Below are positions 16,306 to 24,464 of a stretch of DNA of 31,491 nucleotides, in pieces. The stretch comes from an uncultured Eubacteriaceae bacterium (lineage in GTDB: Bacteria; Bacillota; Clostridia; Eubacteriales; UBA1433). Location of the stretch: NCBI GenBank assembly GCA_937880125.1, contig CALFLU010000020.1, positions 1 to 31,491 of the forward strand, in the 5' to 3' direction. Each line of letters opens with the position of its first letter. Position 1 is the stretch's first letter. The notes beneath the pieces were generated by a model, which was given only the letters and a program-made list of their open reading frames with translations, was not told the DNA's origin and made no database searches. Position numbers and translations under genes: made by a program.

Positions 16306-16898
16306 AAATAATTTCATCGGAATACATTAAAAGCGCCGTGCTTCCTTCTCAGTTTATAGAAGACAATCTCTACAAAATGGCCCTTGCTGGTCGCTCCAAC
16401 GTGGGCAAGTCTTCTTTTATCAACTCTTTGGTGAACCGACGAAAGCTGGCACATACTTCTTCGTCGCCGGGCAAAACCCAAACTGCCAATTATTATCTGA
16501 TAAACAATAGCTTTTATCTCGTAGACCTGCCGGGATACGGCTATGCCAAACGCGACAAAACCACACGGGCGTCTTTTGGAAAATTGATTGAAACCTACCT
16601 GCTCAACTTTCGCCCGCAGGCGGTTATGCTCTTAATTGACTCCAGGCATGAACCCACTCAAAACGACAAGGTGATGTATGAATGGTTGCTCTATCATTTT
16701 TATACACCTTATATTTTGCTGACCAAAACAGATAAAATCAGCAAAAACCAAATGAGTAAATCACTCAAGACAGCCAAAGAATACTTTTCTGATGCCCCGC
16801 ATCCCCCTATTCTCTATTCCGCCCAAACAGGCCAGGGCAAGCAAGAGGTTTTGGATTTACTGCAACATCTCACTGAAACGGACAACCTGACGCCATAA
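16302..16898 (+). CDS. engB: Ribosome biogenesis GTP-binding protein EngB (YsxC/YihA)
   Basis: EngB is an essential GTPase for late assembly of the 50S subunit. The 198 residues contain G1 GRSNVGKSS at 30-38, a G2 threonine region (SSPGKTQT), G3 DLPGYGYAKRDK and G4 TKTDK, in the order and spacing of the family. The start codon overlaps the lon stop (ATGA), so translation is coupled to lon. This is a common pairing in Firmicutes. A terminator follows 3 bases after the stop. Confidence 0.97.
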   Translation: MKIISSEYIKSAVLPSQFIEDNLYKMALAGRSNVGKSSFINSLVNRRKLAHTSSSPGKTQTANYYLINNSFYLVDLPGYGYAKRDKTTRASFGKLIETYLLNFRPQAVMLLIDSRHEPTQNDKVMYEWLLYHFYTPYILLTKTDKISKNQMSKSLKTAKEYFSDAPHPPILYSAQTGQGKQEVLDLLQHLTETDNLTP

Positions 16899-16901
16899 AT
16901 A

Positions 16902-16927
16902 AAAAAAAGCGCTGAAGCGCTTTTTTT
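16902..16927. terminator. Bidirectional terminator between engB and the ABC permease gene
   Basis: Perfect hairpin with 11-bp arms (16902-16912 and 16917-16927), core AAGCGC/GCGCTT, loop TGAA, with A-tract and T-tract on opposite sides. It serves both converging transcription units. Confidence 0.9.
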
Positions 16928-16937
16928 ATTATTATGT

Positions 16938-17864
16938 CTATCTTTCTTCGCGAAAATACGGGTTGGATAAATCCGCAGGTGGCATGTCTTCTTTCTTATT
17001 TTTTCGCGTACTGATAATCACGATAACAATCGTAGCCGCATAGGGCAGCATATCAATAAGATATTGCGAAATGTGTATGCCTACACTCTGGAGCCGAAAT
17101 CCCAAAATATTCAGTCCGCCAAACAGATATGCGCCACCCAATGCCTTGATGGGGTTCCAGGAAGCAAAAATGACCAAGGCCACGGCAATCCATCCGCGTC
17201 CGGCAATAATATTTTCCTGCCAAACCGGCACGGTAACCAAAGACAAATAAGCCCCGCCCAACGCACAAAGCGCACCACCGATAATAATATGAATATATTT
17301 ATACCAATTTACATGAATCCCCGAAGCATCTGCAGAGGCCGCACTTTCACCCACCGATCGCAAGTTGAGTCCCTTTTTTGTTTTATATAAATAAGTGGCC
17401 GTTACAATTACCACAAGATACCCGAAATATACAAAAATATCTTGTTTGAAAAAAATCGGCCCTATAAAAGGAATGCTCGAAAGTCCCGGAATGGCAATTA
17501 CTTGAAAAAATTCCTTGATGGAATAAGGCAACACCGCCCCCATCACACTGCTGCCCACAAACGAGGCAAACCCTTGCCCAAAGATAGTCAGCGTAAGACC
17601 GGTGACCACTTGATTGACACGCAGCGACACCGTAAGCATCGCAAAAATCAGCGACCCCGCGCTGCCCGCAGCCAAAGCCCCCAAAAAGGCCAGTATCGGG
17701 CTGCCTGTTCGATACCCTACAATAAAGCCGATGACGGCGCCCATCACCATCAAACCTTCCACCCCAAGGTTTAGATTGCCCGCCTTTTCAGTGAGCAATT
17801 CACCCACCGTGGCAAACAGCAAGGGAGTACCTGCAATAACGGCAGCTGCTAAAAAACCTTCCAT
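16938..17864 (-). CDS. nupQ: ABC transporter permease, BMP/nucleoside type (NupQ-like)
   Basis: This is the second permease of an importer with the BmpA-ATPase-permease-permease layout known in Bacillus as nupNOPQ (yufNOPQ), which takes up guanosine and other purine nucleosides. The 308 residues are hydrophobic, with about eight to ten membrane segments. They show the signature LTEKAGNLNLGVEGLMVMGA near the N-terminus and NVGGESAASADASGI-like LRSVGESAASADASG in the cytoplasmic loop that contacts the ATPase. Its start overlaps the stop of the upstream permease by 1 base (TAATG). The purine assignment rests on gene order and the neighbouring xpt. Other BMP transporters carry related substrates. 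Confidence 0.88.
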   Translation of the reverse strand: MEGFLAAAVIAGTPLLFATVGELLTEKAGNLNLGVEGLMVMGAVIGFIVGYRTGSPILAFLGALAAGSAGSLIFAMLTVSLRVNQVVTGLTLTIFGQGFASFVGSSVMGAVLPYSIKEFFQVIAIPGLSSIPFIGPIFFKQDIFVYFGYLVVIVTATYLYKTKKGLNLRSVGESAASADASGIHVNWYKYIHIIIGGALCALGGAYLSLVTVPVWQENIIAGRGWIAVALVIFASWNPIKALGGAYLFGGLNILGFRLQSVGIHISQYLIDMLPYAATIVIVIISTRKNKKEDMPPADLSNPYFREER

Positions 17865-18937
17865 TACGCAACCCCCTTTGCTTTTTTGAAATGGAAATTG
17901 ACCTTATATTGCAGAAAAAATTCGCTGCTGAGTACGAAAAACAACAATATCCCTTGAATCATATCGGCTACGGAAGCCGGAATTTGCATGGAGATTTGAA
18001 TATAGGCGCCCCCTTGCAGCAACACCGCAAAAGCCACACACACAAACAACGAAGCCAAGGCATTGAGCCTGGACAGCCATGCAGTGATAATTGCCGTAAA
18101 GCCCATACCTGCCGACAACGAGTACGTCAATGTTTTTTCGATGGCAGAGGCTTGAATCATCCCTGTCAATCCGCAAAGCCCACCCGAAATCAACATCGCG
18201 GTGATAATAATGGATTTAATATTCATCCCCGCATATCGCGCAGTGTCAAGGCTTTCTCCCACCACAGAAATTTCATATCCTTTTTTTGTATAATTCATAA
18301 AAATATAAATAATCGCAATAAGCACCAGCGCAATAATCCAACCTACATGCAGCCCAAACACATTGGGCAAAATCGCATTTTGAGAAAAGTCCGCCACCTT
18401 GGGAAAGCCTTTCGAGCCGGGATCTCGCCAGGGTCCGTATTGCAGATAAGTTACAAATTTAATTGCAAGATAATTGAGCATTAACGTAAAAATCGTCTCG
18501 TTTGTGCCCATTTTTGCTTTGAAAAAAGCAGGAATAAACGCCCACAGCCCGCCCCCTATCACCGCGGCTATGGCCATGCACAGCAACAAAAGCGCCCTGG
18601 GCATGTCCGGAAAATTCAGTGCCACAAAGGAGGCCGCCAGTGCACCCATCATAATTTGCCCCTCGCCGCCGATATTCCAAAATTTCATTTTAAATGCAAT
18701 GATAATACCCAGCGTGGTAACAATCAACGGAATGGCCTTGAGCATTGTTTGCGTCAGGCGAATTTTGCTGCCGAGCGCCCCTTTGACCATTTCGCCAAAA
18801 GTAACGAGCGGGTTAAAGCCCAAAAGCAAAATCACGAGTCCCGCGCACAAAATAGAGAGCACAATGGCGGCACCGCGTATAATCCATGCCTTTTTTGTCG
18901 GCAACTCTTCTCGTTTCTTGAGGCTAAACCACTTCAT
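17864..18937 (-). CDS. nupP: ABC transporter permease, BMP/nucleoside type (NupP-like)
   Basis: This is the first permease of the nucleoside importer. The 357 residues include an N-terminal cytoplasmic segment and about nine hydrophobic helices. WNIGGEGQIMMGAL near residue 88 and VGESLDTARYAGMN in the coupling loop are typical of the BPD_transp_2 family shared with ribose and branched-chain amino acid permeases. The start has a GAGAGGGGGTG ribosome binding site and overlaps the end of the ATPase gene by 14 bases. The stop overlaps the next permease start. Both overlaps indicate stoichiometric, coupled synthesis. Confidence 0.88.
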   Translation of the reverse strand: MKWFSLKKREELPTKKAWIIRGAAIVLSILCAGLVILLLGFNPLVTFGEMVKGALGSKIRLTQTMLKAIPLIVTTLGIIIAFKMKFWNIGGEGQIMMGALAASFVALNFPDMPRALLLLCMAIAAVIGGGLWAFIPAFFKAKMGTNETIFTLMLNYLAIKFVTYLQYGPWRDPGSKGFPKVADFSQNAILPNVFGLHVGWIIALVLIAIIYIFMNYTKKGYEISVVGESLDTARYAGMNIKSIIITAMLISGGLCGLTGMIQASAIEKTLTYSLSAGMGFTAIITAWLSRLNALASLFVCVAFAVLLQGGAYIQISMQIPASVADMIQGILLFFVLSSEFFLQYKVNFHFKKAKGVA

Positions 18938-20459
18938 GTCGCACCCCCTCTCCCATCCTTCCCCCGGCCATGAGCAGGCCTATTTCTTCTTTCGTCACCT
19001 TCTTTGGATCCACTATACCCATAACCTCTCCGCCGCAAAAAACCATGACTCGATCGCACAAATCTATCAAAACGTCCAAGTCCTCCCCAATGAACAATAT
19101 CCCAACACCCTTTCGCTTTTGCTCGTTTAACAAATCATAAATTGTCAATGAAGCGCCAATATCCAGCCCGCGCACAGGGTAAGCCGTAATCAACACACGC
19201 GGATCCGAGTCAATTTCCCTGCCCAACAGCACCTTTTGTATATTGCCCCCGGAGAGTTTTTTTACGGGATAAAAAATGCCCGGCGTTTGAATATCCAGCC
19301 TATTAACGATGCGATTTGCCTTTTCGTGGTAGCGGCTCCGTTTCAAAAACATGCCCGGTGCATTTTGATAATCTTTTAAGATAATGTTGTCCACAATATC
19401 CATGCTTCCTATGAGCCCCATACCCAACCTGTCTTCGGGAATAAAGCCCATTCTAATACCCAGCCGAATAATTTCTTGCGGTGTCTTACCTAAAATATTC
19501 TCCCCTTCAAAAAAAACACGACCTTTTTCGGCAGGATTCAATCCGGCAATGGTTTCGCAAAGCTCTTTTTGTCCGCTCCCCGCCACACCGGCCACACCCA
19601 ATATCTCGTGACTGTAAAGTGAAAAACTGATGTCTTTGAGGGCATGTTTTTTATCTTGATTCACCACATAAAGTCCGTCGACTTTCATCAAGAGTTCTTT
19701 TTCGGCAATCTCTTCTTTTGTGATGGCCAGATCAATTTTTTTACCCACCATCATTTCTATTAAAGCCTGTACCTCCACTTCATTTGTGTTTACGGTACCG
19801 ACGGTTTTTCCTTTTCTTAACACCGTGACGCGGTCACTGATTTCCATAACCTCGTTTAGCTTATGGGTAATGATAATAATTGCGCACCCCTGCTTTTTCA
19901 TGTTGCGAATAATTTCAAACAGCCTTTTTATTTCCTGGGGTGTCAACACCGCAGTGGGCTCGTCCATAATCAATATTTTTGCACCGCGGTATAATACTTT
20001 GATAATTTCGAGTGATTCTTTTTCCCCAACCGACATTTCATAGACTTTTTTGTTCGGATTGATATCCAGTCCATATTGGTCACTTAATTTTTTAATTTCC
20101 TGCGCCAGCTTTTTTCGCTTTACAAAAGCGCCGTCTTTGCTGCTGCCGAGGATGATATTTTCCTGCGCACTAAGCACATCCACCAATTTAAAATGTTGGT
20201 GAATCATGCCGATTCCTTTTTTGATGGAGTCCTTGGGAGATGCAAAATGAACTTCTTGGTCGTATACAGAGATGAAACCGCTGTCGGGCGTATAAATACC
20301 CGACAGCATGTTCACCAATGTGCTTTTTCCTGCACCGTTTTCTCCGAGCAGTGCATGAATTTCGCCGTTATATACGGTTAAGTTAACATCTTCATTTGCT
20401 TTTACGGACCCAAAAGCTTTACAAATGTCTTTCATTTCTATGGCTTTTACAGGTTCCAT
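18924..20459 (-). CDS. nupO: ABC transporter ATP-binding protein, BMP/nucleoside type (NupO-like)
   Basis: The 511-residue product is a tandem-ATPase protein like RbsA/NupO. The first domain is complete: Walker A GENGAGKST (39-47), signature MSVGEKESLEI, Walker B ILIMDEPTAVL and switch His in IITHK. The second domain has the degenerate P-loop VAGSGQKEL (no lysine), a good signature LSGGNIQKVLLGREI, and a Walker B region VLITAYPVRGLDIGA without the catalytic Glu. This is normal for the family, in which only one site hydrolyses ATP fully. It starts 16 bases after the lipoprotein gene, behind a modest AAAGGTAGTG ribosome binding site. Confidence 0.92.
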   Translation of the reverse strand: MEPVKAIEMKDICKAFGSVKANEDVNLTVYNGEIHALLGENGAGKSTLVNMLSGIYTPDSGFISVYDQEVHFASPKDSIKKGIGMIHQHFKLVDVLSAQENIILGSSKDGAFVKRKKLAQEIKKLSDQYGLDINPNKKVYEMSVGEKESLEIIKVLYRGAKILIMDEPTAVLTPQEIKRLFEIIRNMKKQGCAIIIITHKLNEVMEISDRVTVLRKGKTVGTVNTNEVEVQALIEMMVGKKIDLAITKEEIAEKELLMKVDGLYVVNQDKKHALKDISFSLYSHEILGVAGVAGSGQKELCETIAGLNPAEKGRVFFEGENILGKTPQEIIRLGIRMGFIPEDRLGMGLIGSMDIVDNIILKDYQNAPGMFLKRSRYHEKANRIVNRLDIQTPGIFYPVKKLSGGNIQKVLLGREIDSDPRVLITAYPVRGLDIGASLTIYDLLNEQKRKGVGILFIGEDLDVLIDLCDRVMVFCGGEVMGIVDPKKVTKEEIGLLMAGGRMGEGVRHEVV

Positions 20460-20475
20460 ATCGCACTACCTTTTT

Positions 20476-21579
20476 TTAGTTATCTCTTCCGGTTACACCC
20501 TGCACCAGATATTCCATCTTCCAAATACCTGCGCGGTCCAATGTTTCCCCTTCTTTGACAACAATGTTGCCTTGGTTGTCTTTAATCGGACCTACAAATA
20601 CGGGGAATGTTCCTGCAATCATTTTTTCCTGCACTTCTTCTACTTTTTTCTTCACGTCTTCCGGAACCAGGTTGGTCATCGGAGCAAGACCGATGTATCC
20701 GTCTTTCATGGTGCCGTAATAGCTTTCCGGAACATATGTTCCGTCAATGATTTTTTCAATGGTCGGAATTAAATATTTTTCGTGATGCCAAATCGGTGCT
20801 GTCAAGAAAGAATTGGGCGCTACTTTAGAGTTGTCCAAATTATAGCCTACCGCAAATGCTTTTGCGTCTTGTGCTGCCAATTGCGGTCCTGCGGAGTCAC
20901 AATGTTGTGTGATGATATCGCAGCCTTGTGCCAACAAAGATTCTGCCGCTGCTTTTTCATTGGCCGGATCATTCCAGCTGTTGATATAAACCACGCTTAC
21001 CGTTGCATTGGGGTTAACGGATTGTGCACCCAAAGCAAAGGCGTTGATGCCGATTTTCACTTCTGTGTAGGGATATGCCGCAACATAACCCAATTTGTTT
21101 GATTTGGTCATGAGCCCGGCAATCATACCCGAAAGATATCTCGGTTCTTCCATTGCGCCAAAATAGTTGCCGAAGTTTTTGTCGTTCATTTTATATCCCG
21201 AAAAATGAAGGAATGTAACATTGGGATACTCTACTGCCAACTCATCCAACGCATCCATAAACCCAAAGCTTGTGCCGATAACAATTTTTGCACCTTGGTC
21301 GATCATGTTTACCGCCGTGCTCTTTACTGCTTGTTTGTCTTCGGCTACATTTTCTGCCACGATGGTTTTGATTTTGTTGCCAAAGTGTTGTTCTACAGCC
21401 ATGGTGCCGTTGTGCTGCGCCTGGCTATAGCCGCCGTCTGTCTTGCTGCCGATGTAGATAAATCCAACGGTTGTCGCTTCATCTGTTTTTCCGGTACTGC
21501 CGCCGCACCCCGTAAGAAGAACTGTCGCTGCAAAAGCAATAATCAGCAAAACAGATAACACTTTTTTTGTTCTTTTCAT
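20476..21579 (-). CDS. bmpA: BMP family lipoprotein, substrate-binding protein of the nucleoside ABC transporter
   Basis: This is an extracytoplasmic, membrane-anchored binding protein of the BMP/PnrA/NupN family, which binds purine nucleosides. The frame is open from an ATG at 21597, but AGGAG at 21586-21591 directs translation to the ATG at 21579, giving 367 residues. The signal peptide (KRTKK, then a hydrophobic core) ends in lipobox LLTGC with the acylated Cys25, followed by a Gly/Ser linker. The mature part starts with the family motif GFIYIGSKTDGGYSQAQHNG. It is first of the four transporter genes and lies 82 bases downstream of xpt with no terminator seen between them. Confidence 0.93.
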   Translation of the reverse strand: MKRTKKVLSVLLIIAFAATVLLTGCGGSTGKTDEATTVGFIYIGSKTDGGYSQAQHNGTMAVEQHFGNKIKTIVAENVAEDKQAVKSTAVNMIDQGAKIVIGTSFGFMDALDELAVEYPNVTFLHFSGYKMNDKNFGNYFGAMEEPRYLSGMIAGLMTKSNKLGYVAAYPYTEVKIGINAFALGAQSVNPNATVSVVYINSWNDPANEKAAAESLLAQGCDIITQHCDSAGPQLAAQDAKAFAVGYNLDNSKVAPNSFLTAPIWHHEKYLIPTIEKIIDGTYVPESYYGTMKDGYIGLAPMTNLVPEDVKKKVEEVQEKMIAGTFPVFVGPIKDNQGNIVVKEGETLDRAGIWKMEYLVQGVTGRDN

Positions 21580-21605
21580 CTTTTTCTCCTCATTCATAAT
21601 CTTTG

Positions 21606-21626
21606 AGATATCTTTGTATGATATCT
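21606..21626. repeat. Inverted repeat upstream of the bmp lipoprotein gene
   Basis: AGATATC (21606-21612) and GATATCT (21620-21626) form a perfect 7-bp inverted repeat around a 7-bp spacer, 27 bp upstream of the lipoprotein start. It has the form of a dimeric repressor site. No regulator for it is evident in the window. Confidence 0.4.
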
Positions 21627-21661
21627 GTATATTATTATCGCCTCCACAGCGAAATAACCGT

Positions 21662-22234
21662 TTAACGAAAATGTATCTTGCCTTCTGCCATTGAGCATAC
21701 CACCGCCAAGGATTCCAGCCTGATTCCCCGATCTTTTATTTTTTTGCCTCCGCCTTGAAATTCTTTTTCAATGACAATGGCCACACCAGCAAGCTTGGCG
21801 CCGGCTTGTTCGACAATACTGATTAACCCGCTTGCAGCCTCGCCGTGGGCTAAAAAGTCATCGATAATCAAAATGGTATCCTCCGGGCCGATAAAACTTT
21901 TATTGACCCTGACCATGGAGACAGTGCCCTTGGTAAAAGACTTTACCTGTGCACCAAAATATTCACCCGTCATAGAAGAAGCCTTTTCTTTTTTCGCGAA
22001 AATAACAGGAACCTCACCCAGACACAACGACGTAACACAAGCCACCGCAATACCCGAAGATTCGATGGTTAATATTTTTGTTATATTTTCGTTTTGAAAT
22101 CGTACGGCAAATTCATTTCCGATTTGTCGAATTAAGCCGATGTCAATTTGATGATTCAAAAAAGAATCCACTTTTAATATTTCCGTACCCAACTCTACGC
22201 CGTCCGAAAGGATTCTCTGTTTCAATAACTCCAT
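21662..22234 (-). CDS. xpt: Xanthine phosphoribosyltransferase
   Basis: Xpt makes XMP from xanthine and PRPP in purine salvage. The 190-residue product matches Xpt from end to end: MELLKQRILSDG at the N-terminus, TIESSGIAVA (pyrophosphate-binding region), KKEKASSMTGEYF and the PRPP-binding loop DDFLAHGEA at 125-133, with IVIEKEFQGGG near the end. The start is preceded by a recognisable promoter with a leader of only about 50 bases, too short for the purine riboswitch that controls xpt in Bacillus. The purine nucleoside transporter genes follow downstream, so import and salvage are physically linked. Confidence 0.95.
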   Translation of the reverse strand: MELLKQRILSDGVELGTEILKVDSFLNHQIDIGLIRQIGNEFAVRFQNENITKILTIESSGIAVACVTSLCLGEVPVIFAKKEKASSMTGEYFGAQVKSFTKGTVSMVRVNKSFIGPEDTILIIDDFLAHGEAASGLISIVEQAGAKLAGVAIVIEKEFQGGGKKIKDRGIRLESLAVVCSMAEGKIHFR

Positions 22235-22290
22235 TCTGCCCTCAAATAAGAAAAATTTGCCCAGTATTTTACTTGGAATTTACATCTTGT

Positions 22291-22319
22291 ATTATAATCT
22301 TTGCCGCCCAAAGTGTAAA
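22291..22319 (-). promoter_or_regulatory. SigA-type promoter of xpt
   Basis: On the minus strand TTTACA (22319-22314), 17-bp spacer, TATAAT (22296-22291). The predicted leader to the xpt start is about 50 bases. Confidence 0.75.
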
Positions 22320-22344
22320 GCCCACTTTTGTATTTCACAGCATT

Positions 22345-23289
22345 TTAGTTTTCATTTTTCAGTTGACAGCCCGCAGGCATTAAAAAGCGAATCGCTTTGG
22401 GCACAACGCTAAATGCAATTTTGTCTAAAGGAAAAATTTCTCCGTCCGAACAAAAGATTGTTTTTTCCTCCGAAATTATTTCCACTTTGCGGCAGCGTTG
22501 AAATTTTAAAACCTCCTCGGCACGCTTATCGTCCAATAAAGTGCCTTTTTTATACATGCCTACCAAAGACAAAAACTTTGTTCTGCTCACGGGATCTACC
22601 AACAACACATCTGCATAGCCATCATTTAAAACCGCTTTGGACGCAGCATTAAACCCGCCACCGCAGTAAGAGCCGTTTGCAATCACCGTCAATAAAAAAA
22701 CATCTTGTGCCACTTCTTTTCCGTCCAACACCACCCGCTGTCGGCTCAATGGCATATCCTTTAAAACAATTGCCACCGCCGCCAAATATGCTGCAGGTCC
22801 TTTCATAAACGGCCATTTTTTTGTTTGTTGTGTCTTTGCCACCACCATACAATCAAAACCGATATTAATCATGTTCACCGTTATGTTCTCGCCATATGCA
22901 ATGGCGTCAACCAACACCGCTTTGCCAAAAATTTGTCGCTCAATGTCCATAAAATACTTTGAATTCGTAAAACTCTTCACAAAATCATTGCCTGTGCCAA
23001 GGGGTATTACGCCTACTTGCGCATTGGCATCGCGATAGACTGCATTGGCCACCTGATTTAGTGTTCCGTCTCCACCGCATGCATAAAACCGTAACGTGCG
23101 GCCGTTGAAATTTTGTTCTTTCTCCTCTGTGACACAGCGCGCAATGTCAGCCATTTCATCTGTCTCATAAATTCGATAATCAGCCTGATGCTTTCTACAG
23201 ACACCCATGATTTTTTCTGTCAGTAATTTCTTTTTTTTCCCCGTCACCGCATGGGCGTTAATCAAAAATATATGCTTGCTCTGATGCAT
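22345..23289 (-). CDS. Diacylglycerol kinase family lipid kinase (YegS/DgkB type)
   Basis: The 314-residue product belongs to the DAGK catalytic family. It has FLINAHAVTGKKKK at the N-terminus (usual form: NP.(A/S)G.G), the nucleotide-binding GGDGTLNQVANAV starting at residue 72 and VIPLGTGNDFVKSF around 94-107. The C-terminal half has YCGGGFNAASKAVLNDGYADVLLV. Members phosphorylate diacylglycerol or related lipids at the inner membrane face, supporting phosphatidic acid recycling and lipoteichoic acid synthesis. The precise substrate is not settled by sequence. The ribosome binding site is only moderate (AAGGCGGGA). The upstream leader is unusually G-rich. xpt follows but has its own promoter. 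Confidence 0.88.
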   Translation of the reverse strand: MHQSKHIFLINAHAVTGKKKKLLTEKIMGVCRKHQADYRIYETDEMADIARCVTEEKEQNFNGRTLRFYACGGDGTLNQVANAVYRDANAQVGVIPLGTGNDFVKSFTNSKYFMDIERQIFGKAVLVDAIAYGENITVNMINIGFDCMVVAKTQQTKKWPFMKGPAAYLAAVAIVLKDMPLSRQRVVLDGKEVAQDVFLLTVIANGSYCGGGFNAASKAVLNDGYADVLLVDPVSRTKFLSLVGMYKKGTLLDDKRAEEVLKFQRCRKVEIISEEKTIFCSDGEIFPLDKIAFSVVPKAIRFLMPAGCQLKNEN

Positions 23290-23512
23290 ACCATCCCGCC
23301 TTGTCTTTCAGTCTATGGCCTTGACCGCCACCGCTTACCACATCAATACACAACCTTACCTACCTTAGCACGCCAGCCGCCGCATTGTGCCCTCACCCTG
23401 CTTTCGGTTTTTAAAACTGCTCTATATCTCTTCACAAAATATATAACATCTGCAGATTCTTAAATTTTTTGATTTCACAAAACGATTCTTTTACTAACAT
23501 CGTCATATCATT
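23290..23512 (-). other. Intergenic region with a G-rich leader, no gene found
   Basis: No open frame with plausible coding features is present. About 130 bases next to the kinase gene (23290-23408) are strikingly G-rich and purine-rich when read on the minus strand, with several GGTAGG/GGCGG-type runs, while the rest is AT-rich. I could not match it to a known riboswitch, leader or small RNA, and found no convincing promoter. Confidence 0.4.
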
Positions 23513-24214
23513 CTAATATTTTGGATGCAAACGTGTGAATTCCATACAAGTATCAATATGCGCATACGCTGCACTTTGTGCCATCTCAGGAATTCCCGAT
23601 TCAATTGCATTTAAAATTGAAAGGTGTTGCGATGCCAATCCATCCATCTTATATCCTACGTGGCCAACAGATAAAAGATAATGAGCATTTCGTGCCGACT
23701 GATGACGAATCATTTTATCCAATTGTTCATACATCATCACCAGATACATATTTCCTGTTGCTTGAACAATCATTTTATGAAATGGTATGTCTGTCTCGTC
23801 CAATTGTGTATACAGTTTGTTCTGTAAAATCTCGCGAAAACGCTCTGCATAATTTCGAAGTTGCTCGACATTAACAGAGTTGCTGTGTTGCGCACATAAA
23901 TAACATGCACTTCCTTCAATAATTCTGCGTGCAAAAAACAGCGCTTCAGACATTTGCCTCGAAAAAGTAAATACATAGTAGCCATTTTTCCCGTCATATT
24001 TTTCGAGCAAACCTTCTTTCAACAGCAGATTAAATGCTTCCTTTACCGGCGTGCGACTGATTTGTAAATCATTTGCAATCTTTACGCTGTTTAATTTAGT
24101 TTTCGGCAACAACTCAAAAGAGATAATGGCATCTTCGAGCATTTTATAGACAATAAGATTCAGAGGTTGAAATGGATTTTCTTCCAATCGCTGTAACAGC
24201 AGTTCTCGATTCAT
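23513..24214 (-). CDS. GntR family transcriptional regulator, FCD/FadR-type
   Basis: The 233-residue product has an N-terminal winged helix of the GntR class. LNLIVYKMLEDAI is followed by the recognition region KIANDLQISRTPVKEAF at about 45-61 and KEGLLEKYDGKNGYYVF as the wing. The C-terminal all-helical FCD ligand domain (about 85-220) contains the FHKMIVQATGN motif and QHLSILNAIESG, with His residues that commonly bind a metal and an organic acid effector. It is transcribed divergently from the CoA-transferase/2-oxoacid oxidoreductase operon with 304 bases between starts, so it is the likely local regulator. FCD regulators usually sense small carboxylates, which suits the operon. The start has a TAGGAG ribosome binding site. 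Confidence 0.92.
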   Translation of the reverse strand: MNRELLLQRLEENPFQPLNLIVYKMLEDAIISFELLPKTKLNSVKIANDLQISRTPVKEAFNLLLKEGLLEKYDGKNGYYVFTFSRQMSEALFFARRIIEGSACYLCAQHSNSVNVEQLRNYAERFREILQNKLYTQLDETDIPFHKMIVQATGNMYLVMMYEQLDKMIRHQSARNAHYLLSVGHVGYKMDGLASQHLSILNAIESGIPEMAQSAAYAHIDTCMEFTRLHPKY

Positions 24215-24322
24215 GGCTGTACTCCTATCTGTTCTCTACATTTGCATCACCTAAGCTGAAATCACCGTATTGTTTTATTCAAGAAAAGCAAAGTAGAGCC
24301 CTATATGTACTTTATCTCTTCG

Positions 24323-24342
24323 AAAAAAAATGGTTTTTTTTT
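24323..24342. other. A-tract/T-tract element between divergent promoters
   Basis: Eight A (24323-24330), then TGG, then nine T (24334-24342). It could act as curved DNA or as an UP-like element in the 304-base divergent intergenic region (24215-24518). The remainder of that gap holds the hairpin, promoter and repeats listed separately. Confidence 0.35.
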
Positions 24343-24390
24343 AGTCCATTTTTCCATTAATCTTTGAAAATGCACCTAATTTAACTCTTA

Positions 24391-24418
24391 CAAACCCAGC
24401 ACCATCTTGGTCGGTTTG
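24391..24418. repeat. Imperfect inverted repeat just upstream of the CoA-transferase promoter
   Basis: CAAACC (24391-24396) pairs with GGTTTG (24413-24418), and inside it ACCA (24401-24404) pairs with TGGT (24408-24411). It ends 4 bp before the -35 element, a place where an activator or repressor could sit. Confidence 0.4.
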
Positions 24419-24422
24419 CATT

Positions 24423-24451
24423 TTGACACGTCATAGTAAGCTATTTATAAT
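24423..24451 (+). promoter_or_regulatory. Perfect consensus SigA/sigma-70 promoter of the CoA-transferase operon
   Basis: TTGACA (24423-24428), 17-bp spacer, TATAAT (24446-24451): every consensus position is matched. The expected start of transcription is near 24458, giving a leader of about 60 bases with two direct repeats in it. Confidence 0.9.
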
Positions 24452-24464
24452 AAAATTATACAGG

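Noticed and set aside
22235..22345. Purine riboswitch before xpt
   Set aside because: The promoter is only about 50 bases from the end of the leader, and neither the conserved core nor the two kissing-loop stems can be found.
23251..23463. 70-codon plus-strand frame in the gap before the kinase gene
   Set aside because: It overlaps the start of the kinase gene, has no ribosome binding site, and its composition (His/Pro/Leu rich) reflects the G-rich opposite strand.
24215..24422. A terminator or small gene between the GntR regulator and the CoA-transferase promoter
   Set aside because: The nested repeat at 24391-24418 has no adequate T-run and no gene runs into it. No open frame with a ribosome binding site is present.
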